Of a stretch of 64,000 nucleotides of DNA, positions 49,451 to 58,900 are shown piece after piece. The DNA is taken from positions 620,001 to 684,000 of the forward strand of contig NZ_MTCM01000002.1 in NCBI RefSeq assembly GCF_002000245.1, read 5' to 3'. Position 1 is the stretch's first letter. Every line of letters starts with the position of its first letter. The translations under genes and the position numbers were made by a program. The DNA is from Sphingobacterium sp. CZ-UAM. Lineage in GTDB: Bacteria > Bacteroidota > Bacteroidia > Sphingobacteriales > Sphingobacteriaceae. The notes beneath the pieces were generated by a model. That model was not told the DNA's origin and did not search any database. It was given only the letters and a program-made list of their open reading frames with translations.

Positions 49451-49663
49451 TTAATACCATACAACCGAATCTTTTACCATGTAAAAGGGGCTCTCCAATC
49501 TAAGTTCGGCCTCGTTTTCCATCAATGCAAGAATCTGGCACATTGATTTAAATTCAGAAAAAGTGATCAGAGAGTCCTGTACCGGAGTGCGGGACGAAAT
49601 TGTATCCCAATCGTCTTTGTGATTTAGCGCAATCAGCCTGTAAGATTTTTTCGCTTTAACCAT
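49451..49663 (-). CDS. Small hypothetical protein, start overlaps the end of an upstream broken ORF
   Basis: 70 residues, charged and soluble, with no recognised domain (MVKAKKSYRLIALNHKDDWD at the start). Its ATG (49663) overlaps the stop of the preceding minus-strand frame in the string ATGGTTAA, an arrangement typical of translational coupling. That neighbour carries an in-frame stop, so both may be remnants of an accessory gene pair. Not recognised. Confidence 0.35.
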   Translation of the reverse strand: MVKAKKSYRLIALNHKDDWDTISSRTPVQDSLITFSEFKSMCQILALMENEAELRLESPFYMVKDSVVWY

Positions 49664-49940
49664 GCGTCTTCACCATAATTATTTTTCTCCAGTCTGATGC
49701 CGATCGGGAATGGTTCGGAATATAGGTTTTCATTATTGACAGTTTTAAGTTTCCGTCTTTTTCCAATAAAAATACATTACTTTTTAAATTGAATTTTCCT
49801 TTATTATCATAATATCCACCCCGATAGAGGATATCAGTTCACATATTTTTGAAAATAAACCGACCTTTTCTCGTCAGCGAACCATAGAATATAGGCCGCC
49901 ATTTACCATAACTGTAGGTACCTATATGATAAGGATGATT
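49656..49940 (-). pseudogene. Broken hypothetical ORF upstream of the 70-residue protein
   Basis: The frame opens after a TAA at 49943, runs through a protein-like stretch (GTYSYGKWRPIFYGSLTRKG), meets TGA at 49839-49841, and continues in the same frame (YRGGYYDNKGKFNLKSNVFL, LEKDGNLKLSIMKTYIPN) to a TAA at 49656-49658. The composition looks coding on both sides of the internal stop. No family recognised. Bases 49941-50175 show no gene. Confidence 0.4.
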
Positions 49941-50175
49941 TTATATACAATTACCTTAAAAAGTTGGAAGTTTATAAAGTCTCTGGACATTTGAAACTAA
50001 CAAAAAAATAGAGCATAAAAAACAGTGCCAAAAATCCTCAGTAAAACAGGATGAAAAGCATAAAATTGAATCAAAAGCTCTAAAAATGAAAGGTTCCGCA
50101 AATTCTGACCCCATGCAGAAGCTATTCTTTTTTTAATATGAAAATATTTCGGGACAATTTACTTTTTCAATCGTC

Positions 50176-51666
50176 TTGTTTAAAATTAGGAAGAAAGGGA
50201 TTCTATACTTTCTTTCACTGTCACTATGCGCTATTTTACCGGTGCTTGGCTGCCAGAAGAAATTCTCTTTGGATAATAAGGATAGAAAAGTGGCACAGGA
50301 AAATAAAAAGTGTATTTCCCCCCTCTCTATAGAGGGGATGAATGATAAAAAATTGAAAAAAATACATTTTAACAGATTAAAGGGAGATAAACAAAAATTA
50401 CTTATGTACCTGACCAAAAAGAGAAAGGCCAAGATTTACAAGGGCTTGATTAGCCTATTTTACCTGTCTATATTCATTATTCAGAATGAAGTCTTGGCAC
50501 TAGAGATTTCTATACCCCATACGGCGAGTCCTACATCGATTATGACTTTAGATCCGTACCTGGGACATGCTTCGGCAAAGATATGTACTGTTGCTTCCTA
50601 TCATACTCATGCAGCAGGCTTTGAGCCAACATGGAATAAGGACAGTGTCACGAAGGTCGCTAATGCAGTCTTTGACTGGCAGATAAAAAGCTATCAAAAA
50701 AATGAGCGTAGTTTGGACCAGGGCTGGGTAAGCGGTGTTTTATACAATGGCTTGTTTGATTGGGCAGAAAGTACAAACAGTAAATTTTATTTTGATTTTC
50801 TAAATAAAATCTTGGCCCGCTTTTATTGGCAGGTCGGTAATCGCATGTATCATGCAGATGATTTATGTGTGGCGCAAGTTTATCTCGATATGTATTTGAA
50901 GAAGGAAAAAAAAGAAATGATGACCCCAGCCAAGGCTAGGATTGATTGGATCATTGCCAATCCACCTTCCAATAATATCGATATCACGAAAGGGAAAAGT
51001 GAACGTTGGTGGTGGTGTGATGCGCTGTATATGGGGCCATCTGTATTTGCTAGGCTTGGGAAAATAACAGGTGAGACTAAGTATCTCACTTTTGCACATC
51101 ATGAATTCCTTGCCGCTTATCATCATTTGTATGATCGTGATGAACACTTGTTTTTCCGTGATGGTAGATATTTAAGGACGAAAGATGCTGATGGTACTAA
51201 AGTGTTTTGGAGCCGCGGAAATGGTTGGGTACTAGCAGGGCTTGTCGAGATGTTGAAGAACCTACCAGAACAGGATAAAAAATATCGTCCATTTTACGAG
51301 AAGTTATTTCTAGAAATGAGTGCAAAAATAGCAAGTCTTCAGCATAGAGATGGATATTGGCGGAGTAGCTTATTGAATAAAGATATCTACCCAATGCCCG
51401 AAACAAGTGGTACAAGTCTGTTTACTTATGCTTTGATGTATGGTATTAATCAGGGGATATTACCGGCCGATACATATTTACCTGTTGTACAAAGAGGCTG
51501 GAAAGCACTTGTCAATGCTGTTGACCCAACAGGCAGAGTTGGCTGGACACAACTTGTTGCTGAGAAGCCAGGAGTAGTTGAGAAGGAATCAACAAGAGGT
51601 TATTCTACTGGAGGTTTTTTGATGGTAGCAGCGGAATTGAATAAATATTTAGCCAACACAAATTGA
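50176..51666 (+). CDS. Glycoside hydrolase family 105 (unsaturated glucuronyl/rhamnogalacturonyl hydrolase type)
   Basis: 496 codons in one frame. The catalytic (alpha/alpha)6-barrel starts near residue 150: WNKDSVTKVANAVFDWQ, DQGWVSGVLYNGLFDW, MYHADDLCVAQVYLDMY, SERWWWCDALYMGPSVFARLG (catalytic Asp), FWSRGNGWVLAGLVEML, and the ETSGTSLFTYALMYG and RGYSTGGFLMVA ends. GH105/GH88 enzymes remove the 4,5-unsaturated uronic acid left by polysaccharide lyases on pectin, ulvan or similar glycans. The N-terminus is odd: a lipoprotein-like signal (LPVLGC at about residues 22-27) precedes a second hydrophobic signal (IYKGLISLFYLSIFII, about residues 87-102). The ATG at 50404 may be the native start. Confidence 0.88.
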   Translation: MFKIRKKGILYFLSLSLCAILPVLGCQKKFSLDNKDRKVAQENKKCISPLSIEGMNDKKLKKIHFNRLKGDKQKLLMYLTKKRKAKIYKGLISLFYLSIFIIQNEVLALEISIPHTASPTSIMTLDPYLGHASAKICTVASYHTHAAGFEPTWNKDSVTKVANAVFDWQIKSYQKNERSLDQGWVSGVLYNGLFDWAESTNSKFYFDFLNKILARFYWQVGNRMYHADDLCVAQVYLDMYLKKEKKEMMTPAKARIDWIIANPPSNNIDITKGKSERWWWCDALYMGPSVFARLGKITGETKYLTFAHHEFLAAYHHLYDRDEHLFFRDGRYLRTKDADGTKVFWSRGNGWVLAGLVEMLKNLPEQDKKYRPFYEKLFLEMSAKIASLQHRDGYWRSSLLNKDIYPMPETSGTSLFTYALMYGINQGILPADTYLPVVQRGWKALVNAVDPTGRVGWTQLVAEKPGVVEKESTRGYSTGGFLMVAAELNKYLANTN

Positions 51667-51890
51667 TCACTTACTCTCAGATTTTTTAATAAAACAGTGT
51701 TAAAATTCGCCGTAAAGTGATGCAGATCTTTTTTTTAGGTAAGTACAGAGAAAAACAAACAAGCAGCTGAAATGGATCAACATTTCACGGTTTGAGAAAC
51801 ATTAATATAAACCATAAATGTAAGTATGTGATTTTTAATTACTTTACAAAATCTGGGCGTTGGTATAACTTCGAGAATAATTTATTGCCG

Positions 51891-52187
51891 ATGAAGTTGA
51901 CTACGTTGTCATTTATTTTGCTCTTTCAGCAAGATCTAGTGGCAAATAGGCTTGACATAGATCCTGCTGCGATTCCCAAAGGAACAATAAATGAAAAAAC
52001 AAGCCAGTTTCTCAATAATAGGCAGCAAATAATTCGGGGAAGAGTGCTGGATGGCAAAGGCGATCCTTTATATAGGGTTAGTGTGGGAGTATAAGGGACC
52101 AATATTGGAACAAGTACAAACGAAAAAGGAGAGTTTGCGGTAATATTCGTCTGCTACAATTTAATATTAGTAAATCTATTCTTGTAA
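51891..52187 (+). pseudogene. N-terminal stub of a SusC-type gene, with in-frame stop
   Basis: MKLTTLSFILLF signal-like start at 51891, then IIRGRVLDGKGDPLYRVSVGV ending in TAA (52092-52094); the same frame then continues GTNIGTSTNEKGEFAV before it loses resemblance and stops at 52185-52187. This is the CarboxypepD_reg-like entry of a SusC protein (usually G-x-P-L-x-G-V-S-V-x-V-K-G-T-x-x-G-T-x-T-x-x-x-G). The Lys codon before GTN appears mutated to a stop and the plug and barrel are gone. Confidence 0.7.
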
Positions 52188-52246
52188 TTATCGATATTCC
52201 TTTTATTTACCATTTTCAACCTCCGAGATACCACCAATAAAAAGAA

Positions 52247-52276
52247 AGGCCACTTTGAGATTGTCCAAAGTGGCCT
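52247..52276 (-). terminator. Terminator of the phosphodiester-type SusCD operon
   Basis: Stem AGGCCACTTTG / CAAAGTGGCCT with an eight-base loop, followed on the minus strand by TTCTTTTTATT, 48 bases after the last gene of the operon. Confidence 0.75.
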
Positions 52277-52323
52277 AATTATCAATAAATTCATATTCGT
52301 TCTGTTACAATCGGCAAGGTTCT

Positions 52324-53568
52324 CTAGTCATCAGCACTTAGAAGTCCGCTTTCCCATTTAACAGCACGGTTGAACTCGTCCAATACATATACCTTGTAAC
52401 CTTGGCCACCTTCAAATACACGAAGAATAACGTGTCCACGAAATGACTGATATCCCTTCTGGAACCATGGACCATAAGTAACCAAAGTTTCATCATGCAT
52501 ATTGGTTGAAAATAGCAATCTATCTTTTCGCTTCCCCAAATTCCGCAGCCTATAGTAAACCTCTTGTCCGGGCTGGTCTGAACTATAGACTTGTTGAATG
52601 GCAATTTTTGGATCCAGCGTCGCTATAAGGTTTGCGTTGTTGGCATCGCGATTTCCATGATGATCCAATACCATCGCATCGACTCGTCCGACAGCTTTGG
52701 CAATAGAAGTTTCTACATCAAACCAAGACGGTACTGAGCCGTCGTGCAAACCGGTATTGTCAGCACCAGCATAGTAGTCAAACTTGCCATAACGAAACTT
52801 TAAGGCCATACTCAAAGGATTTTCATTATATCCCCCTTTGTAAAAGTCGAGCATATCTTTAGGCGAAAAAAGTTCTGTCCTTTCATTGCTTTGTGGATTC
52901 CATACCTGCGCATTATTTTTGATATTCAGAATATGTACCATTGGAAAAGCGTTAGGATCTTTTGTCAATACGATCTGATCTTGACGTCCAACTTGCAAAG
53001 ATTGAATGGTATACAAACGACTATCAACCAATTGGAGATATTGCTGAAATAACTTATCATCCTTCAATTTAACTCTTAGATCCAAAGGAAAGTCGTAATT
53101 TGGATAATTACGGTCAATGATAGTTTTAACATCCAGTCTCGGCAGCAGATCCATTACGGCACCATAATGGTCACTATGGAAATGACTGATAATAGCATAA
53201 TCCAGCACGAGCGGACCTCGTTGACTCTCAGTGGCCCACCCTATATAATCAATCAGCGCATCCTGAATGGAACGAGTCGATGCGTAACGGGAATCGATGG
53301 CTTTCAATGGCGCATTATTTTTCTCAAAACCCTTTTTATCCACTGTTCCAGCATCCAATAAGATACGCGTCCCATCAGGCATCATCATAAAGGTGCAATT
53401 TCCCTCTCCTGTATTAATGTGATGTATATCCATGTACCCTTTTTTCCAAAACGGAAATTTCTGTTGCGCTGAAGGTTCATGCTTGACTGGGGATAGCTGT
53501 GCCAACAGTAATGGAACTTCTAATGCGAACAATAACACTAACATTCCTAGTCTTCTAATCATCTTCAT
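52324..53568 (-). CDS. Secreted metallo-beta-lactamase-fold hydrolase (ComEC/Rec2 C-terminal-like)
   Basis: 414 residues with a signal peptide ending LLLAQ. The metal motif SHFHSDHYGA (HxHxDH) follows the opening strand motif HHINTGEGNCTFMMMPDGTRILLDAG; later ligands appear in AGADNTG and LDHHGNRDANN. The fold resembles the competence ComEC C-terminal hydrolase family, which acts on phosphodiesters, but here the protein stands alone and is exported. Its start overlaps the end of the glycerophosphodiesterase gene by 14 bases, so the two are translationally coupled and should act on related substrates. Last gene of the operon. Confidence 0.85.
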   Translation of the reverse strand: MKMIRRLGMLVLLFALEVPLLLAQLSPVKHEPSAQQKFPFWKKGYMDIHHINTGEGNCTFMMMPDGTRILLDAGTVDKKGFEKNNAPLKAIDSRYASTRSIQDALIDYIGWATESQRGPLVLDYAIISHFHSDHYGAVMDLLPRLDVKTIIDRNYPNYDFPLDLRVKLKDDKLFQQYLQLVDSRLYTIQSLQVGRQDQIVLTKDPNAFPMVHILNIKNNAQVWNPQSNERTELFSPKDMLDFYKGGYNENPLSMALKFRYGKFDYYAGADNTGLHDGSVPSWFDVETSIAKAVGRVDAMVLDHHGNRDANNANLIATLDPKIAIQQVYSSDQPGQEVYYRLRNLGKRKDRLLFSTNMHDETLVTYGPWFQKGYQSFRGHVILRVFEGGQGYKVYVLDEFNRAVKWESGLLSADD

Positions 53569-54475
53569 GGGTTTTGCTCTTTAAATAATTTATCAAAAGC
53601 GCTGGACGGTCGGTTTGGATCATGTTTACATGATTCTCCAGAAACCAATCATAAATGGATGGGTCAGCTACAGCTCTTTCGTCATCATGCCCAGCATTCT
53701 GCTTGGCCCAGAGTGAATTAACCCAGATATTGATCCCCTGTTGCCGTAATTCTTGAAATCTTTTCAATACGTCCTCCTGGCCCTTGTTGATCGAGAATTC
53801 TACCGCGATGGGTTTATAATTTCGAAGATGGTTATCCAATAAAACCATCGCATTGGAACTGTTCATATTAATAATTGGCATGAAACTTACCTCTTCAAAG
53901 CCTTCACCCAGTTTTTCTTTGATTTCCTCATACGATTTATTGGCTTTAAGTACGATCTGATCCAGCGTCCCTGTAGATTTAGCTATCGCATAACAGATAG
54001 GAAACAGCTCAAAGCCCTTGTCAATATTAACAAGAATGTGCCCTTTGCAGGTTAACAATGCTTCTTCTAAGGTTGGGATACGATGTGAAGTGGCTATACC
54101 GAGTCCGTCTTTGAGAAATAGGTTCTTTAGACTATCCAACGTCCAGTCTCCAACCCTTCCCTTTCCGGTAGTTGTACGGTCAATAGTGGAGTCGTGCATT
54201 AATACCGCTTTTCCGTCTTTGGTCAGTTGTACATCGATCTCGACCATATCCACCCCCATTGAAATACAGTTTTTGATTGCCTGAACGGAGTTTTCGGGCG
54301 CATTGCGCCAATCGCCGCGATGCGCGATGACCCAAACTTTTTCGCGGGGTGAATCCCGCAGTTGCGCTGTTGTCCGCTCGATGTTCGTTGGGCTGGCAGC
54401 CCTCTCCTGTGCTGATATCTGCTGTACAAAAAGTAGCAGCAGATAGAAATAACATAGCCTGATAGTTATCTTTAT
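53555..54475 (-). CDS. Glycerophosphodiester phosphodiesterase family protein, no ordinary start codon
   Basis: Hydrolyses glycerophosphodiesters to glycerol-3-phosphate and an alcohol. Visible motifs are VIAHRGDWRNAPENS, DMVEIDVQLTKDGKAVLMHD and the C-terminal NHVNMIQTDRPALLINYL. The first ATG in frame (54259) lies after the catalytic AHRG motif, so it cannot be the real start. The frame is open back to a TAG at about 54497, and the segment KITIRLCYFYLLLLFVQQ is a signal peptide whose expected first codon is ATA (54475-54473), with AAGG about ten bases upstream. Either an ATA start is used or the ATG has mutated and the gene is poorly expressed. It follows susD by 25 bases and overlaps the next gene by 14. 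Confidence 0.85.
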   Translation of the reverse strand: MKITIRLCYFYLLLLFVQQISAQERAASPTNIERTTAQLRDSPREKVWVIAHRGDWRNAPENSVQAIKNCISMGVDMVEIDVQLTKDGKAVLMHDSTIDRTTTGKGRVGDWTLDSLKNLFLKDGLGIATSHRIPTLEEALLTCKGHILVNIDKGFELFPICYAIAKSTGTLDQIVLKANKSYEEIKEKLGEGFEEVSFMPIINMNSSNAMVLLDNHLRNYKPIAVEFSINKGQEDVLKRFQELRQQGINIWVNSLWAKQNAGHDDERAVADPSIYDWFLENHVNMIQTDRPALLINYLKSKTHEDD

Positions 54476-54500
54476 GGATTTAAAAGCCTTAATTTTCTAA

Positions 54501-55898
54501 TTATTTAGTATAACCTGGATTTTGTACGATACGTTGATCAGTCGCGGTCTGGCTTGCAGGAATAGGAAGCAACAACTTATTGTTGTCTGTCAATCCCAAA
54601 AGCAGCGCAGCACGTCCCCGACGGATAATATCAAACCAGCGGTGGCCTTCAAAAACGAGTTCTTTGCGACGCTGCATATCAATTTCCTCAAAAATAGCTT
54701 GTTTTGTCAAAGCTCCTCCATAAGGGCCTATACCTGCGCGCTTCCGGATTTGATCAAGGTATTTCAAGGCCGATGTGGTACTGCCCAATTCATTTTCAAT
54801 CTCAGCTAGCATCAGCAATACGTCCGCATAACGCAAGACAACAAAATCACTGCCGGCATCTTCAACGACAGTCACTGGAACTGCGATTTTATTGCTATAG
54901 GCCAAACCTGAAGCTAACCTTTTGACATAGCTTCCTTTACGTTTGTCCTGATCTGTAAATAGACCATAGAACTTGCTACTCAGCACACCATGACCTTTGG
55001 TGCCAGTCATCTTTCCTTCCACGCGTCCGGTTGGATTAAACATCCGATAAGCGTCTGTCCCTTCGCTGTTGGAATTAACACCTGAAGCGAACTGAACAGC
55101 AAAAATAATCTCCTTATTTAATTCATTGGCCACTGGAAAGACCTGTGTGATATCATCAAGCAACCCTTGCCCTGAGGCAGGACTAATCACTTCATCCAAA
55201 AAGGTTTTGGCATTTTGGAAATTACCTAAGGTTAGCTCGACTTTCCCCATTAAGGTTTGCGCAGCCGATTTTGTCGCGCGGCCTTTATTGGACTCTGTAC
55301 GTGTCGGCAGCGAAACAATAGCCTCTTTAAGATCTGTTTTGATCTGGTCGTAAACCTTTGCCTTTTCTGTACGGCCCTGACCAAATAGTTCCTGTGGATC
55401 TTTAATCTCATCAACCACAAGTGGCACATCCCCGAAACAGCGTACCAAATTAAAATAAAGCAGGGCGCGGATAAACTTCATTTCACCGATCCTATTTGAT
55501 TTCAATTCTTCTTTGTTGAACGAAATCTCCTTAATTCTGTTGAGTACAATATTTGCATTCTGGATAGCCATATAGTGATCTCTCCAAACGGCCTCAATGA
55601 GGCCGCTTTGTGGTATATTGGTAAAGTTGTCCAACATGCCATACTCGCCATTATCATTGGCAGGAGTTTCATCATAAGCGTCCTCACCGGGGATTTCACC
55701 GATGGCGAGCATGCCCAAGTTATAGATTCCTTTAAACTGTAAAGAACCATAGGTCGCATTTATCGCTTCTTCGATTTCTTTTTCATTTCGGTAAAACCGT
55801 TGCGCAACCTTCTCTGTTTCAGGATAGATCTTAAGTTCCTTTGTACAGCTCAGCATAGTGGCCGAACCAATCAAAAATATGTAGATTATTTTTTTCAT
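54501..55898 (-). CDS. SusD/RagB-family surface lipoprotein
   Basis: About 465 residues from the ATG at 55898 (MKKIIYIFLIGSATMLSC lipoprotein signal, with GGAG nine bases upstream); an ATG at 55940 would extend it. Domains: SusD N-terminal part (NEKEIEEAINATYGSLQFKG; EMKFIRALLYFNLVRCFGDVPLV) and RagB C-terminal part (FVVLRYADVLLMLAEIENELG; LDQIRKRAGI; QRRKELVFEGHRWFDIIRRGRA). Partner of the SusC encoded upstream. The operon context (GDPD and a metallo-hydrolase downstream) suggests it binds a phosphodiester-containing ligand. Confidence 0.95.
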   Translation of the reverse strand: MKKIIYIFLIGSATMLSCTKELKIYPETEKVAQRFYRNEKEIEEAINATYGSLQFKGIYNLGMLAIGEIPGEDAYDETPANDNGEYGMLDNFTNIPQSGLIEAVWRDHYMAIQNANIVLNRIKEISFNKEELKSNRIGEMKFIRALLYFNLVRCFGDVPLVVDEIKDPQELFGQGRTEKAKVYDQIKTDLKEAIVSLPTRTESNKGRATKSAAQTLMGKVELTLGNFQNAKTFLDEVISPASGQGLLDDITQVFPVANELNKEIIFAVQFASGVNSNSEGTDAYRMFNPTGRVEGKMTGTKGHGVLSSKFYGLFTDQDKRKGSYVKRLASGLAYSNKIAVPVTVVEDAGSDFVVLRYADVLLMLAEIENELGSTTSALKYLDQIRKRAGIGPYGGALTKQAIFEEIDMQRRKELVFEGHRWFDIIRRGRAALLLGLTDNNKLLLPIPASQTATDQRIVQNPGYTK

Positions 55899-55970
55899 CT
55901 CAATAAACTCCGTTCGTATAATTAATTTCTCTATTGACATTTCGTCTAAACGATGTTGTCATGGTTATCT

Positions 55971-58900
55971 TTAATAAGTTGCTTTGAGTCCAAAAGTTAT
56001 TGTCCTCGCAATTGGATAGTTTCCTCCTGTATTGTATCCTGACGTCAGGATATTTCCCATGGTGGTACCATCGGGATTCCAGCCCCTAAACTTGGTTTTT
56101 GTAAATAAATTTGTACCAGAAACATAAAGCTGCAGATCACTTAATTTTATCTTTTTCAACAAGCTTGAATCAAAGGTATAGGCGAGGCGCACATTTCGTA
56201 ACCGAAAGTAGTCGCCATTATTGCGTTGCACAACAACAGAACTGCGCACCAGCTTTCGGCTATTGGAAAAGTTACCAAAATTGGGCTGCCCCAGAAACCC
56301 TCCAGGATTGTTTTCGGGATGATATCTGTTTTCAAAATAGTACTGCGAGGGAACAGCGAAGCCTTCGCCGGATTCAGTCAGTGAAGACATATCACCGTCC
56401 AGCAATGTCCGTCCATAAATGCCGGCGAAATCAAAACTAAAGTTAAACCGCTTATACGTGATATCTGAGCCAAAACCATAAGTCCATTTTGGTGCATATG
56501 AACCTTTTGAGGTTTTATCCTCTTCATTGATCTTGCCGTCGTTGTTGACATCGATGACGCGGTAATCGCCTGTCAGCGTTCCATCGAGATGTGGCGAATT
56601 ATCTATCTCTGCCTGCGTTTTATACACCCCCTCAACGGTATAGGCGTAGATCTCCGCAATAGAACCACCTACTTTAGTTACGAAATTTTGATCAACACCA
56701 GTGGCTACCTTGGTTTGCCCCGGCCCTAAGGCCAACACTTTGTTGCTATTACGCGTGGCATTAGCATTAAAACCAATAGCGACCTTACCAATCATAAAAT
56801 TATTACCGGATAATTGTGCTTCAAAACCTTTATTCTCCATTTCACCAACATTTGCCAGCGCTTCACTATAACCTGATTGAGCCGGGACGGGTACTTTGAG
56901 CAATAATCCTTTGGTATTGGTTTTGTAATATGCTAGTGAGAGATTTAACCTATTTTTTAAAAATCCTAGATCTAAGCCTATATTTTGTGCATTGGCAATT
57001 TCCCAACCAAGGTTAGGATTCGAAGATGTACTCGTAATATACCCCGGTGCGACCGTTGATCCATTGAGATAATCATAGTTGTATTTGGTATAGTCATTCA
57101 AATTGGTAACCAGCGCGTAAGAACTATAGTTGCCAATTTGGTTATTTCCCGTCTTTCCCCAACTTAAAGCCAATTTGGCAAAATTTAGGAAGTCATTTTC
57201 AGGAAAGAAATTCTCTTTGCTCATAACCCATCCCACCGATGCTGATGGGAAGTTTCCCCATCGATTGTTTTCACCAAACCGGGAGGAACCATCACGGCGT
57301 AGCGCTAAAGAGACAAGATACTTCGCATCATAATCATATTGAATACGGGAAAGAAAGGATTCTAATGTCCACATATCAATCTTAGGAACTGATCTTGTTG
57401 TACTCGCTCCTGCAATGTTCTGGATATTGTCATCAGCATACCCTGTCCCCGTAATTTTATTTAAATTGATCCGTTCTTTCTGAAAAGTATGACCTATTAA
57501 CACATTAAATGAGTGCTTTTGAATCCGGAAGTCATAATTCAAGGTATTCTCTACGAGATAATTATAAGTTGATATCCGAGTTTGTGTTCCATCTGCGTCT
57601 GGTCTTGGCGCAGGAATCCGGTATGCCCCTACACTTAAAGGGTAATAGAAATCCGCTAAATAGGAATCGTAATCACCACCTAGGCTAAAACGGTATTTAA
57701 GCCCTTTAATAATCTCATAATTGAGAAAGATATTACCAAATGTTTTAAACCGCTGGTTAAGGTTTTTGACCAATGTTGATGTCGCTAGCAAATTTTCTAC
57801 AGGAGTACCGTTAATTGCAACCCCTTCAAGAATACGCTGTTCTTGTACCAGTTGGTCACTGATATTCAAACTACCATCAGTCTTATAAGGGCTATAAAAT
57901 GGGAAAGACAGTGGTATTAATCCCAGGGCGCCGTCACTTCTGCTCGATTGATCTCGTGCATTTTGGTGAGTATAACTCGGTTTGAGATGGATCCCGAAAT
58001 CAAGTTTACTTGATATTTTGGTTTCCAAATTAACGGCAGCAGAATAGCGCTGCATATCAGACCCAATGACGACTCCTTTTTGGTTAAAATACCCGAGTGA
58101 GGTGTAGAACTTTGACTGTGATCCGCCGCCGCTGATATTAACATTGTAATTGGACATTGGTGCTGTTCGAAACGCTAAATCCATCCAATCTGTATTTGTT
58201 AAACCTTGCTGACCGTCAAGATAAGGTCTTAGATAATCCAGGGAAAGCTCTCTCCCATCAATGTTCTTGCCATTGATTTTTTTCGTAACACGTACCGAAT
58301 TTGGATCAGAAGCACTTCGATTCATTGGATCTTTGGATACATAACCCCAATCTCGAGCTTCAGACAGGAATTGAGCCAACTGATAACCGTCCACAAGTTT
58401 TACGCCTGATGTCTGCTGCTGGAAACCGTAATAGGCATCAAAGCCTACTTTGGTCTTTTCGGCCCCCATCTTTCCCTCCTTGGTCGTCACCAGGATAACA
58501 CCATTGGCAGCGCGTGAACCGTAAATTGCTGCGGATGCAGCATCTTTTAGAATATTGATACTTGCTATATCCGAAGGATTGATCGAGTTTAATGTATTTC
58601 CTTCGGATAGCGGGAAACCATCAACTACAATCAAAGGACTCGCCCCAGCAGTCAATGTGCCTCGTCCCCGAATGACAATTTGAGCGCTCGCTCCCGGTTG
58701 GCCATCAGCCTGATTAATCACAACACCAGAAACCTTCCCTGCCAATTGTTGCTCAAAACTGGCCGCTGCAGTCTTTTCTAGGCTTTTGGCGTCAATCTTA
58801 CTGACAGCACCTACGATTTTTGCCCGAGATTGCTCGCCATACCCAATCACCACGATTTCATCCAACAATCTATTTTTGGTATTTAATTTAATGTCAAGCT

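Noticed and set aside
53555-54259. Glycerophosphodiesterase starting at the ATG at 54259
   Set aside because: It would remove the signal peptide and the AHRGDW catalytic motif, both present in frame upstream.
54180-54455. 91-codon minus-strand frame overlapping the GDPD N-terminus
   Set aside because: Its sequence is the +1 reading of the GDPD signal peptide and AHRG region and has no own features.
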